This document shows positions 24,001-33,555 of a stretch of 64,000 nucleotides of DNA, in pieces. Source of the stretch: Myxococcus virescens (lineage in GTDB: Bacteria > Myxococcota > Myxococcia > Myxococcales > Myxococcaceae); the NCBI RefSeq assembly GCF_900101905.1, contig NZ_FNAJ01000025.1:1387-65386 (forward strand), given 5' to 3'. Positions within the stretch are counted from its first letter, which is position 1. Each line of letters opens with the position of its first letter. The notes beneath the pieces are model-generated. The model saw nothing but the letters and a program-made list of their open reading frames with translations. It was not told the DNA's origin and did not search any database. The translations under genes and the position numbers were made by a program.

Positions 24001-24933
24001 TCAGAAGCGCCGCAGCGAGGACCAGGGGAAGGGCTTCCAGAAGGGCGTCACCACGTCCTCGCCCTCCAGCGGAAACCAGGGTCCGGTGTCGCCTCCCGCG
24101 GAGAGCACGTGGAAGTCCTGCGCGGGCATGAAACCCTGCCCCAGCAGCGCCACCCGCTTCCCCGCCGCGTTGGCCGCCACGTCCAGCACCAGCACCGCGT
24201 GCCCGGGACTTCCACCCAGCACGAAGAAGTCCCCGGGCCGCACGGCCTCGCGCGAGGGCCGCCCCTTGAGGGATTCCAGTGAGTGCGTGCCCGCGTAGGT
24301 GAAGACCAGGTCCAGCCACGCGCGGAAGCTGGCGCGTGAGGCATCCGGCGCCGCGCCGCGCACCCACGACACCTTCGAGCCCGATACCCGCGCCCGGTCC
24401 CCTTCCGCGTACCGGAGCCACTCCGCCAGGTGCCCGCTGGTGAAGCGGTAGGCCAGGCGCTCCCGCTTGCCGCTGGCCCAGAGCCACTCCGCATGGAGGC
24501 GGATGACGGAGTCCGCGCACTGCTGGAGGTTGGCGGTGCCCACGTCCAGCTCCGCCACCGCCGCCAGCCGCACGTCCTCTGGCGCCAGAATCCGCCCGCC
24601 CTGGTGGCTGAGCACCGGCGTGCCGTCCGGCCGCAGCGGCAGGCCTCGCAGCCAGGCCCCGAAGGAGCCCTTCACCACCGACACCCGCGTGTAGCCCTCC
24701 GGCGGCGCCACTGCGGCCTCCAAGGGGCGCACCACCGCCTGGGCCGGCAGCCATGCGTAGCGCGCCAGCTCCTCTCGCGTCGCGGGCCGAGGCTGCCCCT
24801 CCTCCACGGCCCATCCGGAGACAGGGAGCAGGCACAAGGCCCACAAGAGCGTCCAGGCCCACGGACGAAAGCGGCCCTCGGTGGCGGACCAGGACGGGGA
24901 GGACGAGCACGGCGAGCAGTCGAACGCGGACAC
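24001..24933 (-). CDS. DUF4846-family exported protein
   Basis: A protein of about 310 residues with a signal-like hydrophobic segment (WTLLWALCLLPVSGWA) ahead of the mature part. Conserved family blocks include CADSVIRLHAEWLW, YRFTSGHLAEWLRYAEG, FRAWLDLVFTYAGTHSL and VRPGDFFVLGGSPGHAVLVLDVA. The last of these gives the family a papain-like or NlpC/P60-like look, but no function is established. The frame runs far upstream, so the start is uncertain. I chose GTG at 24933, with GGAG 11 bases upstream, because it puts the hydrophobic stretch near the N-terminus. Confidence 0.75.
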   Translation of the reverse strand: MSAFDCSPCSSSPSWSATEGRFRPWAWTLLWALCLLPVSGWAVEEGQPRPATREELARYAWLPAQAVVRPLEAAVAPPEGYTRVSVVKGSFGAWLRGLPLRPDGTPVLSHQGGRILAPEDVRLAAVAELDVGTANLQQCADSVIRLHAEWLWASGKRERLAYRFTSGHLAEWLRYAEGDRARVSGSKVSWVRGAAPDASRASFRAWLDLVFTYAGTHSLESLKGRPSREAVRPGDFFVLGGSPGHAVLVLDVAANAAGKRVALLGQGFMPAQDFHVLSAGGDTGPWFPLEGEDVVTPFWKPFPWSSLRRF

Positions 24934-25134
24934 GAAGCAGCCATCTCCAGGAGTCAGGGCGGCACGACAGGTGGCGCCGCGGGTTGGAGGTCTCTCACGG
25001 GCCTGGAGTTCCCTCACGCTCGCTCGAGTCCGATCGCTCCCTGACTGCCCCGCGTTCCCGGGGGTGGGTCTACCGCTGAACGCTCGCCGCCCCCGGAACG
25101 TGCGCGGCTGGGACCGAGCACTACCTTGAGTCTT

Positions 25135-25737
25135 ATGCGCCGACAGGCGAGCCTCGCGCTGCTCAACACCTTGTCGCTGACCCGGCTGCCCCTGGCGGTG
25201 GCCTTCATCCTCGTCCCGGATGCCTGGGTTCGCGCGGGGCTCGTGGTGTTGGCCGCCTTCACGGACTTCCTGGATGGGTGGATTGCCCGGCACAAGGGGC
25301 TCGCCACGCGGCTGGGCGCGCTCATCGACCCGGTGGCCGACCGCGCCTTCATGGTGACGGCCATCCTCGTCTGCTACCTCGACGGGCTCATCAGCGGGGT
25401 GGCGGTGCTGCTGCTGGTGCTGCGCGACGTCGGCACCACCGTGGGCTTCTTCGTCGCCCGACTGGCGCCCAGGCTGCGCTCGGTGGAACTGAAGGCGCGG
25501 ATGCTGGGCAAGGCCGTCACGTCCTTGCAGTTGGTGACGCTGCTGTGCGTGCTGCTGTTTCCCCCCGCGGTGGTGCCCCTGGTCGCGCTCATCGGCGTCC
25601 TGTCCTTCGCGTCCGTGGTGGACTACTCCCACGCGGTGCTGAAGGCCCGGGAGCGGGACGCCGGACCGCGGCGGATGAAGCCGGAGTCCGGCGGCGCGAC
25701 CTCCTCGGGCTCGTCCCTGCCGCCCGTGCGCAAGTAG
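25135..25737 (+). CDS. CDP-alcohol phosphatidyltransferase family protein
   Basis: A 200-residue membrane enzyme with the full CDP-alcohol signature D-x2-DG-x2-AR-x8-G-x3-D-x3-D, seen as DFLDGWIARHKGLATRLGALIDPVADR. Several hydrophobic helices surround it. It should join an alcohol to a CDP-diacylglycerol or related donor, as in phosphatidylglycerophosphate or cardiolipin synthesis. The exact alcohol is not clear from sequence. ATG at 25135 is preferred to TTG at 25126. The C-terminal tail is polar and Ser/Pro-rich. Confidence 0.9.
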   Translation: MRRQASLALLNTLSLTRLPLAVAFILVPDAWVRAGLVVLAAFTDFLDGWIARHKGLATRLGALIDPVADRAFMVTAILVCYLDGLISGVAVLLLVLRDVGTTVGFFVARLAPRLRSVELKARMLGKAVTSLQLVTLLCVLLFPPAVVPLVALIGVLSFASVVDYSHAVLKARERDAGPRRMKPESGGATSSGSSLPPVRK

Positions 25738-25747
25738 GGCCGCGGCG

Positions 25748-25969
25748 TCAGGGCTGCGCCGCCGAGTCCGCGGGTTGGGCTTCGGGGAGCCCCAGCACCC
25801 GGGCCTTTTCGGTGGCGATGGCGGAGCGTTCGCCCTCGCTCATCTCCATCCAGACTTCATCCATGTCGTCGAGCAGACCGTCCTCCTCGGGTGAGTCGCC
25901 TTCAGGGTGCCGGACGCGGACGAGCCGCAGCTTGTTCAGGAGTGCACGGTAACGGTCGTAAGCAGACAT
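25748..25969 (-). CDS. Small acidic conserved hypothetical protein
   Basis: A 73-residue soluble acidic protein starting MSAYDRYRALLNKLRLVRV, with a strong GGGGGAGG site upstream of ATG 25969. The middle is rich in Asp and Glu (EEDGLLDDMDEVWMEM). No membrane segment or known motif is evident. It converges with the phosphatidyltransferase gene with 10 bp between stops. Function unknown. Confidence 0.65.
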   Translation of the reverse strand: MSAYDRYRALLNKLRLVRVRHPEGDSPEEDGLLDDMDEVWMEMSEGERSAIATEKARVLGLPEAQPADSAAQP

Positions 25970-26038
25970 GATGGGAACCTCCCCCTCGGGGACGAGCATC
26001 GGGCGTGCGACTGACGAAGCGTGGATGGGCCTGGCACC

Positions 26039-26683
26039 TCACTTCCCAGCCGGAGTGGAAGGGAGCACGGAAATCTCCATCGTCCGCTCTTCATCCAGCA
26101 GGTTCACCACTGCTCGGACGTGGTCGCCGGGCTCGAGCTTCCGCAAGGCGATATTGCGCCCGTCCCGAAACACCCGCGTCCGAGGGTCCACGCGCAGCGT
26201 CAGCGGCGGACCTTCCCCGAGGGCGATGGCCACCTCCGTGTCGCCCACGGAGCGCACCACGCCGGTATAGACGGCATCCACCACGGCCGTCCCCGGAGGC
26301 GACGGCACGTCCGAGCCCTCGGGTGGCACGTCATCGACGACGCCCGCGCCCCCCGTGCCGCCCGTGCCCGTGTCCTGCTGGTCAGCCGTTTCCCGCCGAG
26401 GGCTCACCACCCTCGCGCCTGGGGGAATGCCCGCGCCGCCCGTGCCCGTGACTTGCCCCCGGAGCTGCGTCACCTCCTGGCGAAGCTGCAACAGCTCCGC
26501 GCGCAGCTGGTCCACTTCACGCTGGAGCGCCGCGGCATCCGTCGAAGTCAGGGCCTGTCCTGTTGGCGCCTGCTCCGTCCGCGCGGGCATCTGCTGCGCG
26601 CCTTGCGCCGTCGCCACGCCGCCACAGAGCAACATGGACAGCCCCACGATACCCAACACCCACAAGCTTGCTTTGCGCAGCAT
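26039..26683 (-). CDS. Exported coiled-coil protein of unknown function
   Basis: A 214-residue protein with a signal peptide (LWVLGIVGLSMLLCGGVATA). A coiled-coil stretch follows (ALQREVDQLRAELLQLRQEVTQLRGQV, about 52-78), then a Gly/Thr-rich linker. The C-terminal part (VYTGVVRSVGDTEVAIALGEG through RKLEPGDHVRAVV) looks like a small beta domain. ATG at 26683 has AAGGAGG upstream; longer frames toward 27061 are not supported. It is divergent from the DsbA-like gene. Confidence 0.75.
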   Translation of the reverse strand: MLRKASLWVLGIVGLSMLLCGGVATAQGAQQMPARTEQAPTGQALTSTDAAALQREVDQLRAELLQLRQEVTQLRGQVTGTGGAGIPPGARVVSPRRETADQQDTGTGGTGGAGVVDDVPPEGSDVPSPPGTAVVDAVYTGVVRSVGDTEVAIALGEGPPLTLRVDPRTRVFRDGRNIALRKLEPGDHVRAVVNLLDEERTMEISVLPSTPAGK

Positions 26684-26956
26684 GAGGCCCTGACCTCCTT
26701 TCCGTTTCAAAGGTGGGGCCTGCCGGGTGACGGACAACCACCGGCCCGGCCGGGATGCGCGGGGAGAGCCACCCACCCGGCGGGCCACCGCCTGCCCCCA
26801 TGGGGAGCGCCCGCGGCGCGGAAATTCTTCGAGGCCACGCTGAAACTCCCAATTGCCTCGCGTCACTCCTGGGGCGCCGGGCCTGAGCAAGCCTGGTCCG
26901 GTGGTGTCACGCGGCGGACCGCGGCGCCACGGGTGTGTCTTTTCCTGGAGAACACC

Positions 26957-28276
26957 ATGTCCAAGTCGTCTGTCTGGGTGAGCCTGAGTGTCGGTCTGGC
27001 GTTGGGTTTCGTGGGGGGGCGCGTTGCGCGTCCCACGGAGCTGGCCACGGGAACGGCCCATGCGGCCAACCTCGCGGCGAAGGCCCCCGCCCCCGGCGCG
27101 CGTCCGCGTGCGCCGATTTCGCCCACCGTCTACAAGGTGCCGGTCAATGACTCACCGACGGCGGGAGCGGAGGACGCGCTCGTCACGTTGGTGGAGTTCT
27201 CCGACTACGAGTGCCCGTTCTGCTCACGTGCGAACGGCACGGTGAAGCAACTCCAGGAGCGCTATGGCCGCAAGCTGCGCGTGGTGATGAAGCACCACCC
27301 GCTGGCCAACCACCCTCGCGCGCGGCCGGCGGCGCTGGCGGCGCTGGCGGCGGGTGAGCAGGGCAAGTTCTGGGAGATGCATGAGGCGCTCTTCGCCAAC
27401 CCGCGAGCGCTGAGCGAGGCCGACCTGGAGCGCTACGCCATGAAGGTGGGCTTGAACATCTCGCGCTGGAACCAGGACCGCGCGGACCCGCGGCTGGCGG
27501 AGCGCATCCGCCAGGACGAAGCACTGGCGATGCGGCTGGGCGCCACCGGCACGCCGGCCTTCTACGTGAATGGCCGCTTCATCAGCGGGGCCCAGCCGCT
27601 GGAGGTCTTCACGGGCGTGGTGGACGAGGAGCTGAGCAAGGCGGAGGCCCTGGTGCGGACGGGCGTGCGGCCGACGGAGGTCTACGCGCGCACCATCTCC
27701 GCCGGAAAGGACAGCCCGCCCACGGAGCAGATGATGCCCGAGGAGCCGGCCATCCAGCAGGTGGACGTGGGCACCGCGCCGACCCGGGGCCCGGCCAACG
27801 CGCCGGTGACGGTGGTGGCGTTCTCGGACTTCGAGTGCCCGTTCTGCGCCCGCGTGGTGCCGACGATGAAGGCGCTGGAGGCCGCGTACCCCGGCAAGCT
27901 GCGGGTGGCCTTCAAGCACCAGCCCCTGGCGCAGCACGCGAACGCACAGGTGGCGGCGGAGGCGGCCATGGAGGCGCACGCGCAGGGCAGGTTCTGGGAG
28001 TTCCACGACGTCCTCTTCGCCAACCAGCGCAAGCTGGACCGGGCGTCGCTGGAGGAATACGCGCGGCAGGTGGGCCTGGACGTGGGCCGCTTCAACGCGG
28101 CGCTGGACTCGCGCAAGCATGACGCGCACGTGTCCGCGGACGTCGCCCAGGCCATGCGCGTGGGCGCCACGGGCACGCCCACGTTCTTCATCAACGGCCG
28201 TCCGGTGACGGGCGCCCGGCCGGTGGAGCACTTCCGCGCCATCATCGACGACGAGCTGCGGAAGGCGGCGCGGTAG
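26957..28276 (+). CDS. Two-domain DsbA/thioredoxin-like oxidoreductase
   Basis: A 439-residue exported protein with an N-terminal hydrophobic segment (VSLSVGLALGFVGG) and two complete DsbA-like domains in tandem. The active sites are DYECPFC (Cys86/Cys89) and DFECPFC (Cys294/Cys297). Each is followed by the cis-proline block GATGTPAFYVNGR or GATGTPTFFINGR. It should form or rearrange disulfides in the periplasm. The repeat suggests internal duplication of an ancestral single-domain gene. ATG at 26957 follows CTGGAG. Confidence 0.92.
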   Translation: MSKSSVWVSLSVGLALGFVGGRVARPTELATGTAHAANLAAKAPAPGARPRAPISPTVYKVPVNDSPTAGAEDALVTLVEFSDYECPFCSRANGTVKQLQERYGRKLRVVMKHHPLANHPRARPAALAALAAGEQGKFWEMHEALFANPRALSEADLERYAMKVGLNISRWNQDRADPRLAERIRQDEALAMRLGATGTPAFYVNGRFISGAQPLEVFTGVVDEELSKAEALVRTGVRPTEVYARTISAGKDSPPTEQMMPEEPAIQQVDVGTAPTRGPANAPVTVVAFSDFECPFCARVVPTMKALEAAYPGKLRVAFKHQPLAQHANAQVAAEAAMEAHAQGRFWEFHDVLFANQRKLDRASLEEYARQVGLDVGRFNAALDSRKHDAHVSADVAQAMRVGATGTPTFFINGRPVTGARPVEHFRAIIDDELRKAAR

Positions 28277-28288
28277 TCGCGCAGCGAC

Positions 28289-29869
28289 TCACGGCTCCGA
28301 GGCCGCGACCTCTGAATCAGAGACCGCGGCCTCCGGCTCCGGCGGCCGTCTCAGCACGCCCACGTTCGTCACCTCGCGGGCGTTGACGTTGAACTCCACC
28401 GTCCCAAGAGAGGTGCGCAGCACGTGTCTCCCCGGCTTCAACCCCGGCACGAAGATGCGGCCATCCAACAGCGTGTAGTGCGACGCACCGACCCACTCAT
28501 GGTTGACGGTGACTTCCTCGCGGTAGCCCCGGGGGTGGTCGTCCCCGAAATCCATCATCCCGGCGACAGCGCCCGTCTCCTCCAGGTGGATGTCGACGGA
28601 CACGCGCTCCCCCTTCCCACCTCGGACGACGGCGCTGCCCGCGCGGCCATCCGGCAGCCACGCGAAGATTCGCCCCGCGCCCACCCGGGGCGTCACCACG
28701 AATTCGGGGCCATCGAAGCGGACCTGCGCGTGGTCCTCGGCCGAGTTGCCACACCTCCGCCCCCGTGGACCGGGCTTCTGCGACCCAATCCAGGCCCCCT
28801 TCACCGGCGTGCCGTCCGGGAGGAAGACGCGACCGGAGACCTCGTACTCGCCAGGGTCGCTGGTGTACAGCTGCCACACCCTCCCGCCCTCCTCGAGCGC
28901 GGAGAAAGGGAGCGCGATGACCGCCGGAGCACCGGGCGCCAGCGTCACGTCCTTCCGTGCCGACACCGCCCGCCCGTTCCGGTGGCCCCACACGGAGAGG
29001 GAGTGGCGCCCCGACTCGGTGACGCCCGTGAAGGTGCCGTCCTGCTGGGGCTGGAGCCGGACATTCACGTGGACGGACTCCACCGACTCCGCCCCACGCC
29101 GGCGCCCCATCACCGGCTTGACGGTGACGGGAACGAACGCCCCGAGCTGGAAGTCGAACCGCCGCACCTCGCCGGCGGTCAGCTCCGCGCCCACGGACCG
29201 GCTGAGCCCCTCTCCCTCGGGAGCGAAAGGCGTCATGCTGACGGGATAGCCCGGCGTCACGCCATCCAGCGTGTAGCGCCCCCGTGCATCCGTCGTGGCC
29301 CAGACGGGCGTCATCTCCAGCAACATCGGGTCACCCGACGCGACCAGCCGGACACCCTCCGCCGGCGTCCCGTCATGCAGGAGGACCTGCCCCTCCACGA
29401 AGGCCCCTGGCGGCAACTTCAGCTCCACGACGAGCAAGCCCCCGGCGACCACGCCCACGTCCCGCTCACAGCGCTCGGCGTGACCGGCCCCTCGTGCGCA
29501 GACGGTCATCACGCCCGCGCCAGGCGCCATGAAGGTCGCCACGCCCGACGCGTCCGTCAGCGCTGTCTCGTCGGGCAACTGCTCTCCCAGGCCGGACGCG
29601 AACAACCCTCGGAGGAGCGATACCCGAGCGCCCGCCAGCGGCGCACCGCTGCCCTGGGAGACGGCCCGGACCTGAATCGAGTCCGCCGCGCCATCCATCG
29701 TCGGCGGCGGCGGGGGGAGCGGCGGCAGGGAGGGGAGCTGCGCGAACGCGGGAAAGGGCACCTCCACGAGCACCGGCTGCGCCGCCCGCTCCGCGCGCCA
29801 CATGCCCAGTCCTCCGAGCACCGCCGCCATGGCACTCAGCCCCATGCCCCAGCGAAACCCGTGCATCAT
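28289..29869 (-). CDS. Carboxypeptidase-regulatory-like (Ig-like beta-sandwich) repeat protein
   Basis: A 526-residue exported or membrane-anchored protein. The N-terminal helix (GMGLSAMAAVLGGLGMW) is followed by a proline-rich spacer (LPPLPPPPP) and repeated beta domains of the carboxypeptidase regulatory-like type, marked by VEGQVLLHDGTPAEGVRLVASG with TDARGRYTLDGVTPG, and VSGRVFLPDGTPVKGAWIG. Such domains mediate folding or binding on the cell surface. No catalytic motif is visible. Common in myxobacteria. Start at one of two adjacent ATG codons (29869 or 29866). Confidence 0.8.
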   Translation of the reverse strand: MMHGFRWGMGLSAMAAVLGGLGMWRAERAAQPVLVEVPFPAFAQLPSLPPLPPPPPTMDGAADSIQVRAVSQGSGAPLAGARVSLLRGLFASGLGEQLPDETALTDASGVATFMAPGAGVMTVCARGAGHAERCERDVGVVAGGLLVVELKLPPGAFVEGQVLLHDGTPAEGVRLVASGDPMLLEMTPVWATTDARGRYTLDGVTPGYPVSMTPFAPEGEGLSRSVGAELTAGEVRRFDFQLGAFVPVTVKPVMGRRRGAESVESVHVNVRLQPQQDGTFTGVTESGRHSLSVWGHRNGRAVSARKDVTLAPGAPAVIALPFSALEEGGRVWQLYTSDPGEYEVSGRVFLPDGTPVKGAWIGSQKPGPRGRRCGNSAEDHAQVRFDGPEFVVTPRVGAGRIFAWLPDGRAGSAVVRGGKGERVSVDIHLEETGAVAGMMDFGDDHPRGYREEVTVNHEWVGASHYTLLDGRIFVPGLKPGRHVLRTSLGTVEFNVNAREVTNVGVLRRPPEPEAAVSDSEVAASEP

Positions 29870-29942
29870 TGAACGGCCCCCAGTTCCAGCAGTGGAACCG
29901 GGAGGCTACCACTCTCCGTCCGGGTGGCACATCCCGGCCCGG

Positions 29943-30293
29943 CTACTCGCTGCCGTAGCCCGCGCTCTGCACGTCGATGAGGCGGCCGTTCTCGAACGTC
30001 ACCACCTGCATGAAGCGGCGCGGCCCGAAGTTGTAGGTCCACTCCTCGTACTCCCGGGTGACGGACCGCCGCTCCGTCGTGACGCCCCCCGTGTTCCTGT
30101 CCGGCGTCACCGAGCCCGCAGAGTCCGTCACCGTGCGGAAGTTCTTCGCCGCCGGCTCCCCACACTTGGCGAGCACCTCGGTCTTGAGCGCTCCATCCGC
30201 CACCAGCGCCTGGCCACAGCGGAGCGAGGCCGCCTCCGCCGCCACCGGCACCCCGGCCATTGAAAGCACGACCGCCAATCCAAGAGCTCGCAT
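29943..30293 (-). CDS. DUF2845-like exported small protein
   Basis: A 116-residue protein with a signal peptide (LAVVLSMAGVPVAAEA) and the pattern LRCGQALVADGALKTEVLAKCGEPA, then EEWTYNFGPRRFMQVVTFENGRL, as in DUF2845 proteins. A conserved Cys pair may form a disulfide. ATG at 30293 has GGAG upstream. It follows the 2OG oxygenase on the same strand after 58 bp, so they may be co-transcribed. Function unknown. Confidence 0.75.
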   Translation of the reverse strand: MRALGLAVVLSMAGVPVAAEAASLRCGQALVADGALKTEVLAKCGEPAAKNFRTVTDSAGSVTPDRNTGGVTTERRSVTREYEEWTYNFGPRRFMQVVTFENGRLIDVQSAGYGSE

Positions 30294-30351
30294 GGGGTGT
30301 CTCCTCTCCATTCAGGTCAACGGCGCAGGATGTCCGTGTGGGCGGAGCACG

Positions 30352-31443
30352 CTACGCGTAGGGGTTGTAGAACTTCGCGAACGTCGCCTTGGCGAAATCG
30401 CCGAAAGTCATTCCAGGCTGGAAGGCGCCCACCTTCTGCTCGGCGGGGTCCACGCCCTCCGGCGGACGCAGGTGCATGTCATTGTCCGGCTGCATGAACA
30501 CCGCGAAGGTGGCGCGGGAGATGTTGCGGCTGGCCGGATGGGCCAGCGCCTGCACCGCGTGCGGCGTGGACCGCAGCAGCCCGCCGGTGACAATCTGGGA
30601 GCTTTCGCCAATCTGGAAGGCCAGGCTGTCCTTCGGGATGACGACCTTGCGCTCCTCGCCGGTCCGCGTGCGCACGTACAGGCCCGCCTCCGGGTCCGGC
30701 ACCGGGATGTCCTTGCGCGCCGGCTCCGTCGCGCCCGGCTCGGCCTCGAAGTACATGGCCGGGCAGAGCGCCGTGAGCGAGCCGTGGTCGCTGTGCCAGC
30801 CGCACCACGAGTCGCGCGTGCGCGGCGTCGCGTCCTCGTTGATGGCGAAGTAGTAGAGCAGCCGCGCCTTGCACGCGCGCGAATCACGAATCGTCTTCGC
30901 CAGCGCCGCGCCCGGTGCCAGGCGGCTGCCCAGCCTGGCCTGCACGTACTTGTCGCACTGCTCGGCGACCAGCACGCCCACGTCCACCATCCGCTGGCCC
31001 AGCGCCATGAAGGCGGGCCGCAGCTCCGGGAAGTCCGCGTCCGGCCACACGTTGGGGTGGTAGTTCTCCGGGTGCTTCTCGATGAGCGCCGCGTCGGTGT
31101 GCGGCACGTCGTACTGCGGGTTGTTGTAGTACGAGCCCTTGAACTCGTCGAACTGGCCGGGGCGCAGCAGCTCCTTCCCGTGGCTCCAGCCGAACGAGTA
31201 GCTGCTGCGCGCGTGGACGTAGCGGTCCTTCACCTCGGTGGGCAGCGCGGCGAAGCGGAAGCCCAGGGGCAGCAGGTTGTCGCGCAGCTCGGACAGCCCG
31301 GGGATGCCCCGAACGACGAGCAGGCCAATGCCGTCATGCCCGTAGGCGCGCTCGATGGCGGCGCTCAGGTCCGCGCCCGCCACGAGCTGCGCATAGTCGA
31401 GAAGAACCACTCCGTCTTTCGTTTCCGCCACGTCGCTGCTCAT
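30352..31443 (-). CDS. 2-oxoglutarate/Fe(II)-dependent oxygenase (isopenicillin-N-synthase-like)
   Basis: A 363-residue enzyme of the plant/bacterial 2OG oxygenase superfamily. The iron triad is visible as WHSDHGSLTAL (HxD) and the later His in STPHAVQAL, with SRATFAVFMQP supplying the Arg for 2-oxoglutarate. The N-terminal part (LLVVRGIPGL) fits the DIOX_N region. ATG at 31443 is used; an upstream extension is Arg-rich and unlikely. The substrate is unknown. Confidence 0.88.
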   Translation of the reverse strand: MSSDVAETKDGVVLLDYAQLVAGADLSAAIERAYGHDGIGLLVVRGIPGLSELRDNLLPLGFRFAALPTEVKDRYVHARSSYSFGWSHGKELLRPGQFDEFKGSYYNNPQYDVPHTDAALIEKHPENYHPNVWPDADFPELRPAFMALGQRMVDVGVLVAEQCDKYVQARLGSRLAPGAALAKTIRDSRACKARLLYYFAINEDATPRTRDSWCGWHSDHGSLTALCPAMYFEAEPGATEPARKDIPVPDPEAGLYVRTRTGEERKVVIPKDSLAFQIGESSQIVTGGLLRSTPHAVQALAHPASRNISRATFAVFMQPDNDMHLRPPEGVDPAEQKVGAFQPGMTFGDFAKATFAKFYNPYA

Positions 31444-31718
31444 CCCAGGTGCCTCGTGTCTTCTCCCCACGGTGCCACACCGGCATCCGCGCCGGGCAGG
31501 GTGTGCACAGGCCACCCGTGACAAGGGAGACGGGCGCCATACTGCCCGGTTTGGGCGCATGCGTGCCACCTGCGTCTCTCGGTGGAGGGTGGAAACCCCT
31601 GCTCCCCTCCCTGCTCTCGTGCCAGGCCCCGCTCCCTCGTCCCCCAGGGCAGTCGCGCGCGGAACCCACCAGGATTCACATGGGGAGTCGTATTTCCTCT
31701 CACAAGGAGAACCCCGCG

Positions 31719-32177
31719 ATGGAAAGCCCGCTGTATACCGGAGAGGTCCGTACCGTCGGAGAGAGCATGGCGCGCAGCATCACCGACGCAGGCGCCTTCA
31801 AGATATTCATGGACGAGCCCGTGGAGTTGGGTGGCCGCAATGGCGCCCCCAGTCCGCTCGACTTCATCCTGGCCGCACACGCGGGCTGCCTGAACTACAT
31901 GACCTTCTACATCGCCCGGGAGCTGGGCATCCCGGTGACGCGCACGGACATCACCGTGCGCGGCGCACTGGACCCGTCGACGTTCGCCGGCAAGGGCGGC
32001 GGCGCCCGCGCGGGCTACCAGGCCCTGGAGGTCACCCTCCAGGTCCACACACCCGCGAACGCGGATCAACTCGCCCTCCTCAAGCGCGAGGTGGAGGCGC
32101 GCTGCCCGGTGAGCGACAACCTCGCCAACGCCACGCCGGTGCACCTCACCTTGAAGGCCGCTACTTCGGAGGCGTGA
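31719..32177 (+). CDS. OsmC/Ohr-type peroxide-resistance protein
   Basis: A 152-residue OsmC-family thiol peroxidase. The catalytic pair is Cys57 in AAHAGCLNY and Cys129 in EARCPVSDNL. It would reduce organic or hydrogen peroxides in the cytoplasm. AAGGAG lies 9 bases before ATG 31719; a long upstream frame is not supported. The last 17 bp overlap the end of the convergent mltA gene. Confidence 0.9.
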   Translation: MESPLYTGEVRTVGESMARSITDAGAFKIFMDEPVELGGRNGAPSPLDFILAAHAGCLNYMTFYIARELGIPVTRTDITVRGALDPSTFAGKGGGARAGYQALEVTLQVHTPANADQLALLKREVEARCPVSDNLANATPVHLTLKAATSEA

Positions 32178-33396
32178 CAGGCACCGGCGCCACCAGGGGC
32201 GCGGCGCGGCCGGGCCGGGGGACGAGGAAGAGCAGCCGCCCCTTCTGCTTCATCATCCCCGCCGCCAGCTCCGCCTGCGGGCCCGCGCCCCAGAAGACGT
32301 CCACCCGGCCCGCGCCCCGGATGGCCCCGCCCGTGTCCTGGTTGAGCACGAAGCGCGACAGCGGCTTCCACTGCACGGAGCCATCCGCCATGCGCACCGG
32401 GCGCTCGGTGTGGATGAAGGCCAGGCCGCCCTTGGGGAACAGCCGCGCGTCCGTCGCGATGGAGCGCCCCGCCGTCACCGGACGCCCGAGCGAGCCCACC
32501 GACGCGGTGTTGAGGAAGCGGAAGAACACGTAGGACTCGTTGTGGTCGAGCACCCGGTGGCACTGCTGGGGATTCGCGGCCAGCCACGCGCGCAGCGCCT
32601 GCATCGACATCTCCTCCTTGGGGATGGCGCCCTCCTGGATGAGCAGCGAGCCGATGCTGCGGTACGGCTTCCCATTCGACGCGGCGTAGCCGATGCGGCG
32701 CCGGCTCCCATCCGGCAGGAGCAACGAACCGCTGCCCTGCACCTCCAGGAAGAAGAGCGCCACCGGGTCCTTGGCCCATGCCAGCTCCAGCTTCCGTCCG
32801 CTGAGCCGCCCCCCACGGATGTCCCCGCGCGACCAGTACGGCACCACCTTCCGCCCGTCGAGCCGGCCGAAGACGCGCTCCGACTTGAAGCGCTCCGCGA
32901 AGGGCTCCAGTGGGACCTCAATCAAGTCGGACGGAGGCCCGTGGATGGGCACGTTGTACACGTCCGTGCGCGTCAGGCTCGCCTCGATGGTCGGCTCGTA
33001 GTAGCCGGTGAAGAGCACCTGGCCGTCCTCGCCTCCGGCGGCCTCCAGCGGCTCGAAGTCCTCCAGGACCAGGGCCCACAGCGCCTCCGGCGTGAGGTCC
33101 TCGCGTAGCCGCGCGTGCAGGCGCTCCAGGGCGGTCCGCAGCTCGGCGATGGAGACCTGCCGCGCGCCGTAGATGAAGCGGTGGTCGGCCGGGCGGCTCC
33201 GCAGCCACACGAGGCTCTCGGCGACGGCGGTCCGCAGGGACGCGACGTCACCGTCGTCCCGGGGCTCCATCTTGCGAGACAGGCCGACGAGCGCGTCCTC
33301 GGGCCTGGTGACGGGAGCGCGGGAGGGGCTCGGACAGGCCGAGGCGAGGAGCCCCAGCGCCGACAGCAGGAGGATTCGGAGGTGCCGCATGTCCAT
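32161..33396 (-). CDS. mltA: MltA-type lytic transglycosylase lipoprotein
   Basis: A 411-residue murein hydrolase. The signal peptide ends in the lipobox SAC near residue 21. Family blocks include FTGYYEP near 130, VQGSGSLLLPDG, and the C-terminal 3D domain DTGGAIRGAGRVDVFWG near 355, whose Asp is the usual catalytic residue. It would cleave peptidoglycan to give anhydromuropeptides from the inner face of the outer membrane. Starts at 33396 and 33390 are both possible; GAGGAG lies 4 and 10 bases upstream respectively. Confidence 0.92.
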   Translation of the reverse strand: MDMRHLRILLLSALGLLASACPSPSRAPVTRPEDALVGLSRKMEPRDDGDVASLRTAVAESLVWLRSRPADHRFIYGARQVSIAELRTALERLHARLREDLTPEALWALVLEDFEPLEAAGGEDGQVLFTGYYEPTIEASLTRTDVYNVPIHGPPSDLIEVPLEPFAERFKSERVFGRLDGRKVVPYWSRGDIRGGRLSGRKLELAWAKDPVALFFLEVQGSGSLLLPDGSRRRIGYAASNGKPYRSIGSLLIQEGAIPKEEMSMQALRAWLAANPQQCHRVLDHNESYVFFRFLNTASVGSLGRPVTAGRSIATDARLFPKGGLAFIHTERPVRMADGSVQWKPLSRFVLNQDTGGAIRGAGRVDVFWGAGPQAELAAGMMKQKGRLLFLVPRPGRAAPLVAPVPVTPPK

Positions 33397-33555
33397 GTGG
33401 CTCCTCTACCTATCGCACCTGCCCCGGTGCGCGAATGGGAACGGCGCGTGCCGGAATGAGCGAACGGCCAGGCGTCAGCGGCCCTGGGATGCTCGCGCGG
33501 GGCCGGTGGCGGCGACGCAAGCGCTCAGCCCTGTCGAGGCGCACCATGAGGCGAG

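Noticed and set aside
24934-25632. Extension of the DUF4846 frame to the left-hand start at 25632
   Set aside because: Overlaps the CDP-alcohol phosphatidyltransferase and has His/Gln/Arg-rich, non-conserved sequence.
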